Source: JAJTZA01 sp041744075 (GTDB taxonomy: Bacteria > Verrucomicrobiota > Verrucomicrobiia > Chthoniobacterales > Terrimicrobiaceae). Taken from it: a stretch of DNA of 28,534 nucleotides. Position numbers and translations under genes: made by a program. This document shows, piece by piece, positions 6,448-12,679 of the stretch. The first letter of the stretch is position 1, and the number at the start of each line of letters is the position of its first letter. Location of the stretch: NCBI GenBank assembly GCA_041744075.1, contig JBGTLQ010000346.1:1-28534 (forward strand), given 5' to 3'. The notes below the pieces were generated by a model. It ran no database searches. It saw nothing but the letters and a program-made list of their open reading frames with translations, and had not been told where the DNA came from.

Positions 6448-7202
6448 TCCCACTTCCTGATCTGGCGACCTACTTGGACAGCGCCTTGCGTTTGGCGGAT
6501 TTTGAAGATTACCCGAACGCTCTCAACGGCCTCCAAGTCGAGAATGGTGGAGAAATCAACAAGGTGGTGGCTGCTGTGGATGCTTGCGAAGTGACCATTT
6601 CGGCTGCTGTTGATGCCGGGGCGGATTTGCTTTTGGTTCACCATGGACTGTTTTGGGGCGGGCTCTCGCCGGTGACCGGGGCCTCATACCGGAAGATGCG
6701 GCTAGCCATCGAGAACGGGCTGGCTATTTACAGCGCTCACCTTCCGTTGGATGCGCACCCGGATGTCGGGAATAATGTGCTGTTTTGTGAGGCGCTGAAC
6801 CTAAAACATCACCGCGAGCCGTTTTTCGCTGTGAAAGGCCGTCCGATTGGTATTCGAGTCGAAGAAAAAATCAATCGCGAGGTGCTTCATAATCGCATTG
6901 AAGTTGAAGTGGGTGGCCGCGTGATCCTTGCTCCCGGTGGGCCGGTGAGCACAGGTCGTATCGGCATTGTGACCGGAGGAGCCGGCGCGGATCTGGCCAA
7001 GGCGGCAGCTGAGGGCATCGATACCTTCATCACCGGGGAGGCCCCTCATTGGTGCTACTCAGCCGCAGAAGAATTGGGAATCAACCTCTTCCTCGCAGGG
7101 CACTACGCCACAGAGACGTACGGCGTCAAAGCGCTTGGCGAACACATCGGTGAACGCTTCCACATCGATTATGAATTTATCGACCATCCCTCCGGGTTGT
7201 GA
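6444..7202 (+). CDS. NIF3/YqfO family dinuclear metal-centre protein
   Basis: This is a 252-residue member of the NIF3 (YbgI/YqfO) family, cytoplasmic toroidal hexamers with a two-metal site and a poorly defined hydrolase-like role. Family motifs are visible in order: NALNGLQVEN near residue 25, VVAAVDACEVTISAAVDAGA, the metal-binding LLLVHHGLFWG near 65-75, YSAHLPLDAHPDVGNN near 100, TGEAPHWCYSAAEELGINL, and the C-terminal metal-ligand segment LAGHYATETYGVKALGEH. The length is that of the short form, without the inserted PII-like domain. It overlaps trpB by ATGA and is probably the last gene of mutY-trpB-nif3. It is often called GTP cyclohydrolase I type 2, but that activity is not established for most members. 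Confidence 0.9.
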   Translation: MIPLPDLATYLDSALRLADFEDYPNALNGLQVENGGEINKVVAAVDACEVTISAAVDAGADLLLVHHGLFWGGLSPVTGASYRKMRLAIENGLAIYSAHLPLDAHPDVGNNVLFCEALNLKHHREPFFAVKGRPIGIRVEEKINREVLHNRIEVEVGGRVILAPGGPVSTGRIGIVTGGAGADLAKAAAEGIDTFITGEAPHWCYSAAEELGINLFLAGHYATETYGVKALGEHIGERFHIDYEFIDHPSGL

Positions 7203-7236
7203 CCCGGTGGGAATTTAGGCCGCTAGGTTCAGAGTC

Positions 7237-7710
7237 CTAAAGATTTTTGAGAAAGCTTTTCAGCATCCAGAGCGCCTTTTGGTGAACTTTGATGCGGGCA
7301 ATGGCCAAATCTTGAGTTTCAAGATCACCGGATTCCTCAGAGGCATGACGGAGGTCGAGCGCTTCCTGCACGACGATTTCGTGAGCATCGATCAAATGAG
7401 CCACAAAGTCTTTCGAGGGGGTTGCCTCGGCTGAAAGTTCGGGGATGCGCGAGGCCTTGGCCAGTGCGGTTAATCCGCCGGGTGCGAGGGAGTCAAGAGC
7501 GCGGATCCGCTCGGCGATATCGTCAACGGCGATAAACAGCTCTTCGTATTGAGTCTGAAAGGCGGCATGGAGTTGGAAAAAACTTGGGCCTTCCACATTC
7601 CAGTGGGCCAAGTGGGTTTGCGCCAGGAGGGAATAGGAATTTGCGAGTAGGCTGGAGAGGCCGGCGATGACAGGGGATTTGACAGTTGAGGAGACGGTTT
7701 GAGTTGCCAT
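7237..7710 (-). CDS. dps: Dps family ferritin-like DNA-protecting protein
   Basis: The 157-residue protein is a four-helix Dps. Dodecamers oxidise Fe(II) with hydrogen peroxide, store iron and protect DNA. The inter-subunit ferroxidase residues are all present with the E. coli spacing: His36, His48, Asp63 and Glu67 (LAHWNVEGP, then LHAAF, then VDDIAERIRALD). The short N-terminal tail has only one lysine, so strong DNA binding of the E. coli type is uncertain. It converges with nif3 across 34 bases and is divergent from a small zinc-ribbon gene. A plausible promoter lies in the 78-base gap upstream. Oxidative-stress control is likely by analogy, but no regulator site was recognised. Confidence 0.95.
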   Translation of the reverse strand: MATQTVSSTVKSPVIAGLSSLLANSYSLLAQTHLAHWNVEGPSFFQLHAAFQTQYEELFIAVDDIAERIRALDSLAPGGLTALAKASRIPELSAEATPSKDFVAHLIDAHEIVVQEALDLRHASEESGDLETQDLAIARIKVHQKALWMLKSFLKNL

Positions 7711-7733
7711 GGGTAATTTTTGGTTGAGCTTTT

Positions 7734-7762
7734 AAAATAGCCTTGGTGAGCCTGCGATGCAA
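7734..7762 (-). promoter_or_regulatory. putative dps promoter
   Basis: On the minus strand, TTGCAT (7757-7762) and TATTTT (7734-7739) are separated by 17 bases and lie 24 bases or more upstream of the dps ATG. This is a reasonable sigma-70-type promoter. An inverted pair CTTGGTG (7742-7748) / CACCAAG (7774-7780) spans the region shared with the divergent gene and might bind a regulator. Confidence 0.4.
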
Positions 7763-7788
7763 CTCTCCTCTCACACCAAGCGTCTCAC

Positions 7789-7977
7789 ATGGCAAAAACA
7801 CTCTGCGACTGGAAAAAGAAGGACTTTGAAAAAAAGGAGGAGGAACTCATAAAAATCCTTCAGAACCCCAAATTTTTCTGCCGCCGATGCGGGAGGGCTG
7901 CCTCCTCTTCCAAATTTCTATGCAAACCCAAAAAGCTGCCTCAGGGTGTGGGCGGCTCGGTCCCAGAGGATTTATAA
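7789..7977 (+). CDS. small zinc-ribbon-like protein, 62 residues
   Basis: The product has a lysine/glutamate-rich helix (KKDFEKKEEELIKIL) followed by FFCRRCGRAASSSKFLCKP: a C-x2-C pair and a later Cys that could bind zinc with another ligand. I recall short conserved proteins of this shape (CxxCGR.A....LCKP) in several bacterial phyla but cannot name a characterised function. Its start lies 78 bases from dps in the divergent direction, so the two may share a regulatory region. No ribosome binding site is evident. The composition and the conserved-looking Cys motif favour a real gene. Confidence 0.68.
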   Translation: MAKTLCDWKKKDFEKKEEELIKILQNPKFFCRRCGRAASSSKFLCKPKKLPQGVGGSVPEDL

Positions 7978-8122
7978 CGGCTGTGAAATAATCAGGCCTT
8001 CACCCCATTGAGGTATGGGCGAACGGGTGCAAAGCTAGATCCAATTCTTATTCGTCAAACAGAGAACTCGAGGTTAGTGTCTTTAGCAGATCGGGCAAGG
8101 GTGCCTGGCACAGCCAGATCAC

Positions 8123-8328
8123 ATGAAAACCACATTGTCCACCTTCTCTCAGAATTACCACGCAGCGTTGCACGCTCACCTGAAGCCCGGGCGAGCGGCC
8201 AATCTTGACGCAGCCCGTGGGTTGGGTGCCCAAGCCCTTTCCCGGGTCATGGCACCACAATCACCGCAAAAATCCCCTTGAAAAAACGCACATCCAAAAA
8301 ACCGCTGACGAAGCACCAAAACTCATGA
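8123..8328 (+). pseudogene. sensor histidine kinase reduced by internal deletion to its two ends
   Basis: Two remnants of one gene sit back to back. The first, from ATG 8123, reads MKTTLSTFSQNYHAALHAHL then KPGRAANLDAARGLGAQAL, resembling the RsbU_N-type N-terminal domain that begins a class of sensor histidine kinases. It runs to a stop at 8279-8281 in this frame. The second, in another frame from about 8245, reads GHGTTITAKIPLKKR. This is the G2-box end of a HATPase_c kinase domain (normally G.GT..T..IPL), ending in a TGA (8326-8328) that overlaps the response-regulator ATG as ATGA. The junction lies near 8236-8250. The PAS/HisKA/ATPase middle, normally several hundred codons, is missing. 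The upstream 7978-8122 shows nothing recognisable. Confidence 0.7.
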
Positions 8329-9002
8329 AAAAAACCCAAATTCTCCTTGTGGAAGATCATACGATTGTGCGCGAGGGCTTTCGCAAAATGCTCGAACTCG
8401 AGTCCGACTTTGAAGTTGTGGGTGAGGCTCAAGACGGAAGGAAGGCCCTTGAAGTCGCCAAGCTGCTGAGACCTGATATTATTTTAATGGATATTGCCAT
8501 GCCGGAGCTCAATGGCTTGGAGTCCACCCGGCAACTCATCAAAACCCTGCCGATGGTCAAAGTTTTGTTTCTATCTGCTCACAATGATGATGCTTATGTG
8601 ACCAGTGCCATCCAATCGGGAGCTGTTGGTTTTGTGCTCAAGCAGGACTCCTCCCATGAGGTTTGTTGTGCCATTCGAAAAGTGATGAAGGGAGAGACCT
8701 ACTTCAGCCATTCCATCACCCGACGATTGAACCGACTTGACCCCAAATCCCGCGGCCGGTTGCCAAAAAGTCTGAAAAGCGCCTCCAAACTGACATCCCG
8801 AGAAATGGAAGTCCTTCAACTTATTGCCGAGGGCCGGGCCAACAAACAGATCGCTTCGGATCTGGGGATCAGCATCAAGACCGTCGAGAAACACCGGGAG
8901 CATCTCATGGAAAAATTGGATATCCATGACACGGCTGGCATCACTCGATACGCCATCAGCGCCGGGATCATCGAGAGCAGTGTCCAAGTCACAATCCTCT
9001 GA
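8325..9002 (+). CDS. NarL/FixJ family response regulator
   Basis: This 225-residue DNA-binding response regulator has an N-terminal receiver domain (residues ~4-120) with acidic Glu10-Asp11, phosphoacceptor Asp56 (ILMDIAMPELNG), LFLSAH for the switch Ser, and Lys104 (GFVLKQD). A LuxR-type helix-turn-helix follows at ~155-215 (LTSREMEVLQLIAEGRANKQ and SIKTVEKHREHLMEKL). The ATG at 8325 was chosen because it begins the receiver domain exactly. The frame is open upstream to 8205, but that part is unrelated. The start overlaps the stop of the kinase remnant, showing former translational coupling. With the kinase deleted, this regulator is probably orphan, silent, or driven by another kinase. It converges on the esterase gene 14 bases downstream. 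Confidence 0.93.
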   Translation: MKKTQILLVEDHTIVREGFRKMLELESDFEVVGEAQDGRKALEVAKLLRPDIILMDIAMPELNGLESTRQLIKTLPMVKVLFLSAHNDDAYVTSAIQSGAVGFVLKQDSSHEVCCAIRKVMKGETYFSHSITRRLNRLDPKSRGRLPKSLKSASKLTSREMEVLQLIAEGRANKQIASDLGISIKTVEKHREHLMEKLDIHDTAGITRYAISAGIIESSVQVTIL

Positions 9003-9016
9003 GATTTGCTTCACTT

Positions 9017-10135
9017 CTATGGACCCCTCCAAGAAAAGAAAGGTTTGAGCTGGTGATATGGATGGAGGTTAAAGTGCGTGGCGGGGGATGTCTGAAACCA
9101 ATGCCAGGACAGAAATTCCATAAACACGCGCCAGTCCTCCAAGCCGTGCTGGTGGTCCCCTTCGCGCAGATGAAAGGCGAGGTTTTGCGGGGCATCAAGA
9201 AACTGATACACCTCGTTGGTAGCCCAGACACTTTGGATCATTCCCTCGGGATTTGACCAACGGTCATCGAGTGCATAGGTGAACAGAATCGGGCGTGGAG
9301 CAATCGTGGCGAGAAGACAGTGTTGGTCATACGGGATTTCCTCCTCCCGGCCTATAAAGGGAAGAAGCCCCGTGCCAAACCACGATGGAAACTCACTCAA
9401 TATTTCCAAAGTTTCTCCCCCATCCCCCACATAGCGAAAGGTGGCACTGCCTCCGGCTCCCGAAGCATTGTCATTGATCAGCGAAATCCGGTCATCGGTG
9501 GCTGCGGCAAGAAGGACAGTTTTTCCGCCACGCGAATGACCACTGACAGCCAGTCGCTTCCGATCGATGAATGGGAGTTCCACGAGCAAGTCAACACAGC
9601 GATGATATCCCCAGGCCCATGCGGAGATGGCGCCAAAACTTGCGTCAGGATAGGCGTCATACAAACCTCCCTTGCGTCGATGCTTATCCGCCGCCGCATA
9701 TCCGAGATCCTCAGCAAACTCGGTGCGATTAAACAGGGCCAACGCACAGCCACTTTCAAGCACGTGGCAGATCACCTCGTCCGTGACATACCGCCAACAA
9801 CCATCCCCGCAGATGACAGTTGGCGACGGCGATTCCGAGGAAGGGCAAATGATCTGAACGCAGAATGAGAACGGCGTTTGACCCCCCTGACAATGAACCC
9901 GAAAAGAATGAACCTTCGGGGTGCCGGGAAAATTTCGGGCTACTGAAAGACAGAGCGTCTCAATTGTGATTCCTTCAGGTTTGGGCGGCAAGCCGCCATA
10001 CCCGATATCAACGATAAGACAACGCCACGACTCGGCTTGTGTGAGCCACTCGGAGTGAGTTGATATCCGCTGACCTGTGGCGGTAAGGAAGGGATCAGGT
10101 AGCTCTCCTCGACTTTGGAAGGGTGCTGAGTTCAT
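9017..10135 (-). CDS. CE15-like carbohydrate esterase (alpha/beta hydrolase)
   Basis: The 372-residue alpha/beta hydrolase resembles bacterial glucuronoyl esterases (carbohydrate esterase family 15) and related polysaccharide deacylases. The nucleophile elbow is GHSRGGKTVLLAAATDDR with Ser201, followed by NDNASGAGGSATFRY, where CE15 proteins also have SG.GG. A late segment APRPILFTYALDDRWSNPEG and REGDHQHGLEDW (His328/His330) would supply the acid/histidine part of the triad. Glucuronoyl esterases cut ester links between glucuronoxylan and lignin. I see no signal peptide at the N-terminus, so it may act inside the cell on imported fragments, or the start may be mis-set. The divergent heparinase-like fragment suggests a former polysaccharide-degradation cluster. 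Confidence 0.75.
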   Translation of the reverse strand: MNSAPFQSRGELPDPFLTATGQRISTHSEWLTQAESWRCLIVDIGYGGLPPKPEGITIETLCLSVARNFPGTPKVHSFRVHCQGGQTPFSFCVQIICPSSESPSPTVICGDGCWRYVTDEVICHVLESGCALALFNRTEFAEDLGYAAADKHRRKGGLYDAYPDASFGAISAWAWGYHRCVDLLVELPFIDRKRLAVSGHSRGGKTVLLAAATDDRISLINDNASGAGGSATFRYVGDGGETLEILSEFPSWFGTGLLPFIGREEEIPYDQHCLLATIAPRPILFTYALDDRWSNPEGMIQSVWATNEVYQFLDAPQNLAFHLREGDHQHGLEDWRVFMEFLSWHWFQTSPATHFNLHPYHQLKPFFSWRGP

Positions 10136-10158
10136 GGTATCAAACTATGGAAACCGCA

Positions 10159-10353
10159 AAGCTTGGGCAAGGCGGCTGTTCCGAGGGGCCGGGGTATTGG
10201 GGCTATGGGTTTGGATTGTTTGCCGTGCTTAACAAGCAACTCGAAACCCGCACGGAGGGGGAATTGTCATTGTTCGAAGGAAACCCTCATATTCGGGAAA
10301 TCGCGCTCTATGGGCCGACTTCTGTGTCAGAGCTGACATTCTCTCTGACCTGA
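10159..10353 (+). pseudogene. fragment of a heparinase II/III-like polysaccharide lyase
   Basis: This frame reads QGGCSEGPGYWGYGFGLFAV, then LNKQLETRTEGELSLFEGNP and HIREIALYGP. It resembles the helical-toroid region of heparinase II/III-like lyases, where DGG..EGPGYWGYG is a highly conserved motif. No start, signal peptide or C-terminal beta domain is present, and a TGA follows about 30 codons later. It is therefore a fragment left by deletion or rearrangement. It abuts the start of the CE15-like esterase on the opposite strand. Recognition rests on one motif, so confidence is moderate. Confidence 0.55.
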
Positions 10354-10393
10354 GAAGCTGAGAAATAATCAGGATAATTATTGCACAGCTTGC

Positions 10394-10837
10394 TCAGAGA
10401 CCTTGTGCCCTTGCGGCGTTTTCGAGTTCCACTTGGAACGCGGCGACATCCTCTTGGGACGGACGGTAACCGGGTGTATTGGGGTTGAGTCCAAGTCGGC
10501 CGGATTGATCCAAATACCACTCCGCTTTTTCTCCGTCCGTGAAGGTGACGCGTCCGCTGACGAGTGACCCGGGGCGCGTGACTTGGTCAATGGTGACCGC
10601 AATTTTGCCAGGGGCTGCGGTGGATTCCGCCGCGTCCTTAATGGTATCTGTGGTGGGCTCGGCGGGTTTTTCGGGTTCCTTGAGTTCCAGCTTGAGGTCA
10701 TCGGCGAGAAAACGGGTTTCGAGGTAGGTGAGGGAAATCCCCAGTTCCTCGCGGAGACGCTTTTGAATTTCCGGCAGGTTGGCCCCCGCCTCAATCCATT
10801 GAGAAATTGTTGCTTTTTGCTCTTCAGAAATTGTCAT
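10394..10837 (-). CDS. unknown protein in the SAM-riboswitch operon, 147 residues
   Basis: I cannot assign a function. The N-terminal ~50 residues look helical, like a small helix-turn-helix (EEQKATISQWIEAGANLPEI, then QKRLREELGISLTYLETRFL). A Pro/Glu-rich linker (KEPEKPAEPTTD) follows, then a compact C-terminal domain with ITIDQVTRPG-like strands (IAVTIDQVTRPGSLVSGRV), TFTDGEKAEWYLDQSGRLGL and GYRPSQEDVAAFQ. I recall similar conserved proteins in Verrucomicrobiota. It starts 45 bases after the sulfur-carrier stop and is the third gene of the operon headed by the SAM riboswitch, so it may serve the same sulfur pathway, or it may simply be cotranscribed. Confidence 0.75.
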   Translation of the reverse strand: MTISEEQKATISQWIEAGANLPEIQKRLREELGISLTYLETRFLADDLKLELKEPEKPAEPTTDTIKDAAESTAAPGKIAVTIDQVTRPGSLVSGRVTFTDGEKAEWYLDQSGRLGLNPNTPGYRPSQEDVAAFQVELENAARAQGL

Positions 10838-10882
10838 GCTGGGAATCTATCCGGTTTTTAAGGGAACCGGAAGGGGGTTTTT

Positions 10883-11155
10883 CTAACCCCCGGCGATGGC
10901 AGGAACGATGCTAATCTCGTCCGTGTCTTTTACGGGCGTCGCATTTTCTTGGAGGAACCGAATATCTTCATCATTGAGGAACACATTCACGAATCGGCGG
11001 ACGGTGCCTTGTTCGTCATAGATGCGCTCCCCGATGCCGGGGTAGGTCTCATCGAGGTTTTTGAGGACATCGCCGATGGTTTCGCCCTTGGCGGGAACAA
11101 CTTCCTGTTCGGCGGTGAGTTTTCGGAGTGGGGTAGGGATGCGGACGGTGGCCAT
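10883..11155 (-). CDS. MoaD/ThiS family sulfur carrier protein
   Basis: This 90-residue ubiquitin-fold protein ends in the diglycine (SIVPAIAGG) that is adenylated and converted to a thiocarboxylate in MoaD, ThiS, CysO and HcyS carriers. Other family features are VRIPTPLRKLT at the start, GETIGDVLKNLDETYPGIGE, FVNVFLNDEDIRFL and TPVKDTDEISIVPA. It follows the threonine-synthase-like gene by 28 bases and is preceded in the same transcript by a SAM-I riboswitch. This context argues for a role as a sulfur donor in amino-acid synthesis, as with CysO-CysM in mycobacteria or HcyS in Wolinella, rather than molybdopterin or thiamine synthesis. No Mec/JAMM protease or activating enzyme is encoded nearby. 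Confidence 0.88.
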   Translation of the reverse strand: MATVRIPTPLRKLTAEQEVVPAKGETIGDVLKNLDETYPGIGERIYDEQGTVRRFVNVFLNDEDIRFLQENATPVKDTDEISIVPAIAGG

Positions 11156-11183
11156 GATTTATGGATTTTGGTTATTGGATGAA

Positions 11184-12443
11184 TTAAGAGGTGACGAGTT
11201 CGTCTGCCAGGAGGGTTTCGAATTCGCGAAGGCTTGGGTTGATGAGACGGGGGCTGCCACAGTGACCGGTGACGGCCTCGGAGGTTTTGAGTCCATGTCC
11301 GGTGATGCTGAGGACAATGCTTTCGTCGCGTGGGATCTGACCCGAGGCGATGAGCTTTTGCGCGCAGGCGACAGTGACGCCTCCCGCAGTCTCGGCAAAA
11401 ATTCCTTCACACTCTGCCAAGAGGCGGATGCCAGCGATGACTTCCTCATCCGTGCAATCTTCGGCATGACCACCGGTGTCCTTCATGGCGCGAATGGCGT
11501 AGTAGCCATCGGCGGGCGTCCCGATCGCGAGAGACTTCACGATGGTTTGAGGATTGGGCACGGGTTTGACCATGTCGGTTCCTTTTTTGAGCGCAGCGCT
11601 GATGGGTGAACACCCGGCGGCTTGCGCTCCGTGCACTGTGAAGGGTTGCTCTTCGATGAGACCCACGCGGACCAGTTCGTTGTAGGCCTTGTGGATTTTG
11701 GTGAGCAGGGAGCCGCTGGCCATGGGGATCACGGTATGACGTGGCAGTTTCCAGCCCAATTGCTCGGCAATTTCGAAGCCTTGGGTTTTCGATCCTTCGG
11801 CGTAGTAGGGGCGGAGATTGACGTTCACAAACCCCCATCCATATTTGCCGGCAATTTCCGAGCAAAGCCGGTTGACTTGGTCATAGGGGCCATGGATGCC
11901 AATCACATTCGTGCCATAGACCAGCGAACCGAGGACCTTGCTCTGCTCGAGGTCGGCGGGAATAAGGACATAGCTTTTTAGGCCTGCGGATGCCGCATTG
12001 GCGGCGACCGAGTTGGCAAGATTTCCGGTTGAGGCACAGGCAACCGTTTCAAAGCCAAGTTCTTGCGCACGGCTGAGCGCCACGGAAACCACGCGGTCTT
12101 TGAAGGACAGGGTGGGGTAATTGACGGTGTCGTTTTTGATGTAAAGTTCAGAAACGCCGAGGACTTTGGCAAGGCGGTCAGCTTTGACAAGTGGAGTGAA
12201 GCCCACCTGAGTTCCCACCGTAGGGGCTCCATCAATGGGCAACAACTCCCGGTAGCGCCACATGGTTTGCGGGCGGGAGGCGATGACCTCACGGCTGAGA
12301 GATTCAGCAATGGCGTCATAGTCATACGCCGCTTCGAGAGGTCCAAAATCGAATTCGCAGATGTGGATGGCCTCTTTGGGATAAAGGCGCCCGCATTCTC
12401 TGCATTTGAGATTTGAAAAGAATGGTCTGTTTTCGTCGTTCAT
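11184..12443 (-). CDS. thrC: threonine synthase-like PLP enzyme; candidate thiocarboxylate-dependent homocysteine synthase
   Basis: The 419-residue fold-type II PLP enzyme has threonine synthase features: an N-terminal Cys-rich segment (CRECG, residues 14-18, then HICEFDFGPLE), the PLP lysine Lys115 in NYPTLSFKDR, ASTGNLANSVAANAA, and a glycine-rich phosphate loop (MASGSLLTK). The usual fourth Cys of the N-terminal zinc ribbon appears to be Asp32 here. By homology it converts O-phosphohomoserine to threonine. Its context differs: it is directly under a SAM-I riboswitch and followed by a sulfur-carrier gene. A SAM-repressed enzyme next to a thiocarboxylate carrier fits sulfur transfer to activated homoserine, giving homocysteine. 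Sequence alone cannot decide between the two. The start ATG at 12443 lies ~60 bases after the riboswitch. Confidence 0.88.
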   Translation of the reverse strand: MNDENRPFFSNLKCRECGRLYPKEAIHICEFDFGPLEAAYDYDAIAESLSREVIASRPQTMWRYRELLPIDGAPTVGTQVGFTPLVKADRLAKVLGVSELYIKNDTVNYPTLSFKDRVVSVALSRAQELGFETVACASTGNLANSVAANAASAGLKSYVLIPADLEQSKVLGSLVYGTNVIGIHGPYDQVNRLCSEIAGKYGWGFVNVNLRPYYAEGSKTQGFEIAEQLGWKLPRHTVIPMASGSLLTKIHKAYNELVRVGLIEEQPFTVHGAQAAGCSPISAALKKGTDMVKPVPNPQTIVKSLAIGTPADGYYAIRAMKDTGGHAEDCTDEEVIAGIRLLAECEGIFAETAGGVTVACAQKLIASGQIPRDESIVLSITGHGLKTSEAVTGHCGSPRLINPSLREFETLLADELVTS

Positions 12444-12484
12444 AATGGCTCGTTGACTTATCGAGCGATATGACGAGGAGGAAA

Positions 12485-12499
12485 CCTGCCGGGGGCAGG
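12485..12499 (-). terminator. possible riboswitch expression-platform hairpin
   Basis: On the minus strand CCTGCC-CCC-GGCAGG is followed by TTTCC, immediately downstream of the SAM aptamer and before thrC. The U-run is short. Just after it, CTCGTC could pair with GATGAG, the 3' strand of the aptamer's P1, giving the mutually exclusive structures a SAM switch needs. Confidence 0.4.
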
Positions 12500-12501
12500 C
12501 T

Positions 12502-12646
12502 CTTTCTCATCTTCCCTCGGTTTCCATCTTGCGATTTCAACAGAAGCTGGATTTGGCACCTGGTCCCCCATGTTTTTCTTTGGGTCGAAAAACCGGGGCG
12601 GTTGCCGTGACATCGCAGGGCCAGTCCCTCCGTCACTCTCGATAAG
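12502..12646 (-). promoter_or_regulatory. SAM-I (S-box) riboswitch
   Basis: Read on the minus strand, the 145-base segment matches the S-box consensus in order. P1 5' strand is CTTATC (12641-12646). It is followed by GAGAGTGAC, GGAGGGACTGGCCC and GTCAC closing P2. Then come CGGCAACC and, after a variable P3, GGTGCCAAATCC. P4 is made by TCCA-CTT pairing with AAG-TGGA. The end, GAAGATGAGA, closes P1 (CTTATC with GATGAG, one G-U pair). All the conserved single-stranded blocks are present. SAM-I riboswitches normally switch off downstream methionine, cysteine or SAM synthesis genes when SAM is high. Here the switch controls the thrC-like, MoaD-like and 147-residue genes. Confidence 0.93.
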
Positions 12647-12679
12647 ATTCGGGAAATGTCGGGTCTGGACGCAGATCCG

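Noticed and set aside
8205..8324. Upstream extension of the response regulator
   Set aside because: The extra 40 codons run in a third frame across the kinase remnant and precede the normal receiver-domain start.
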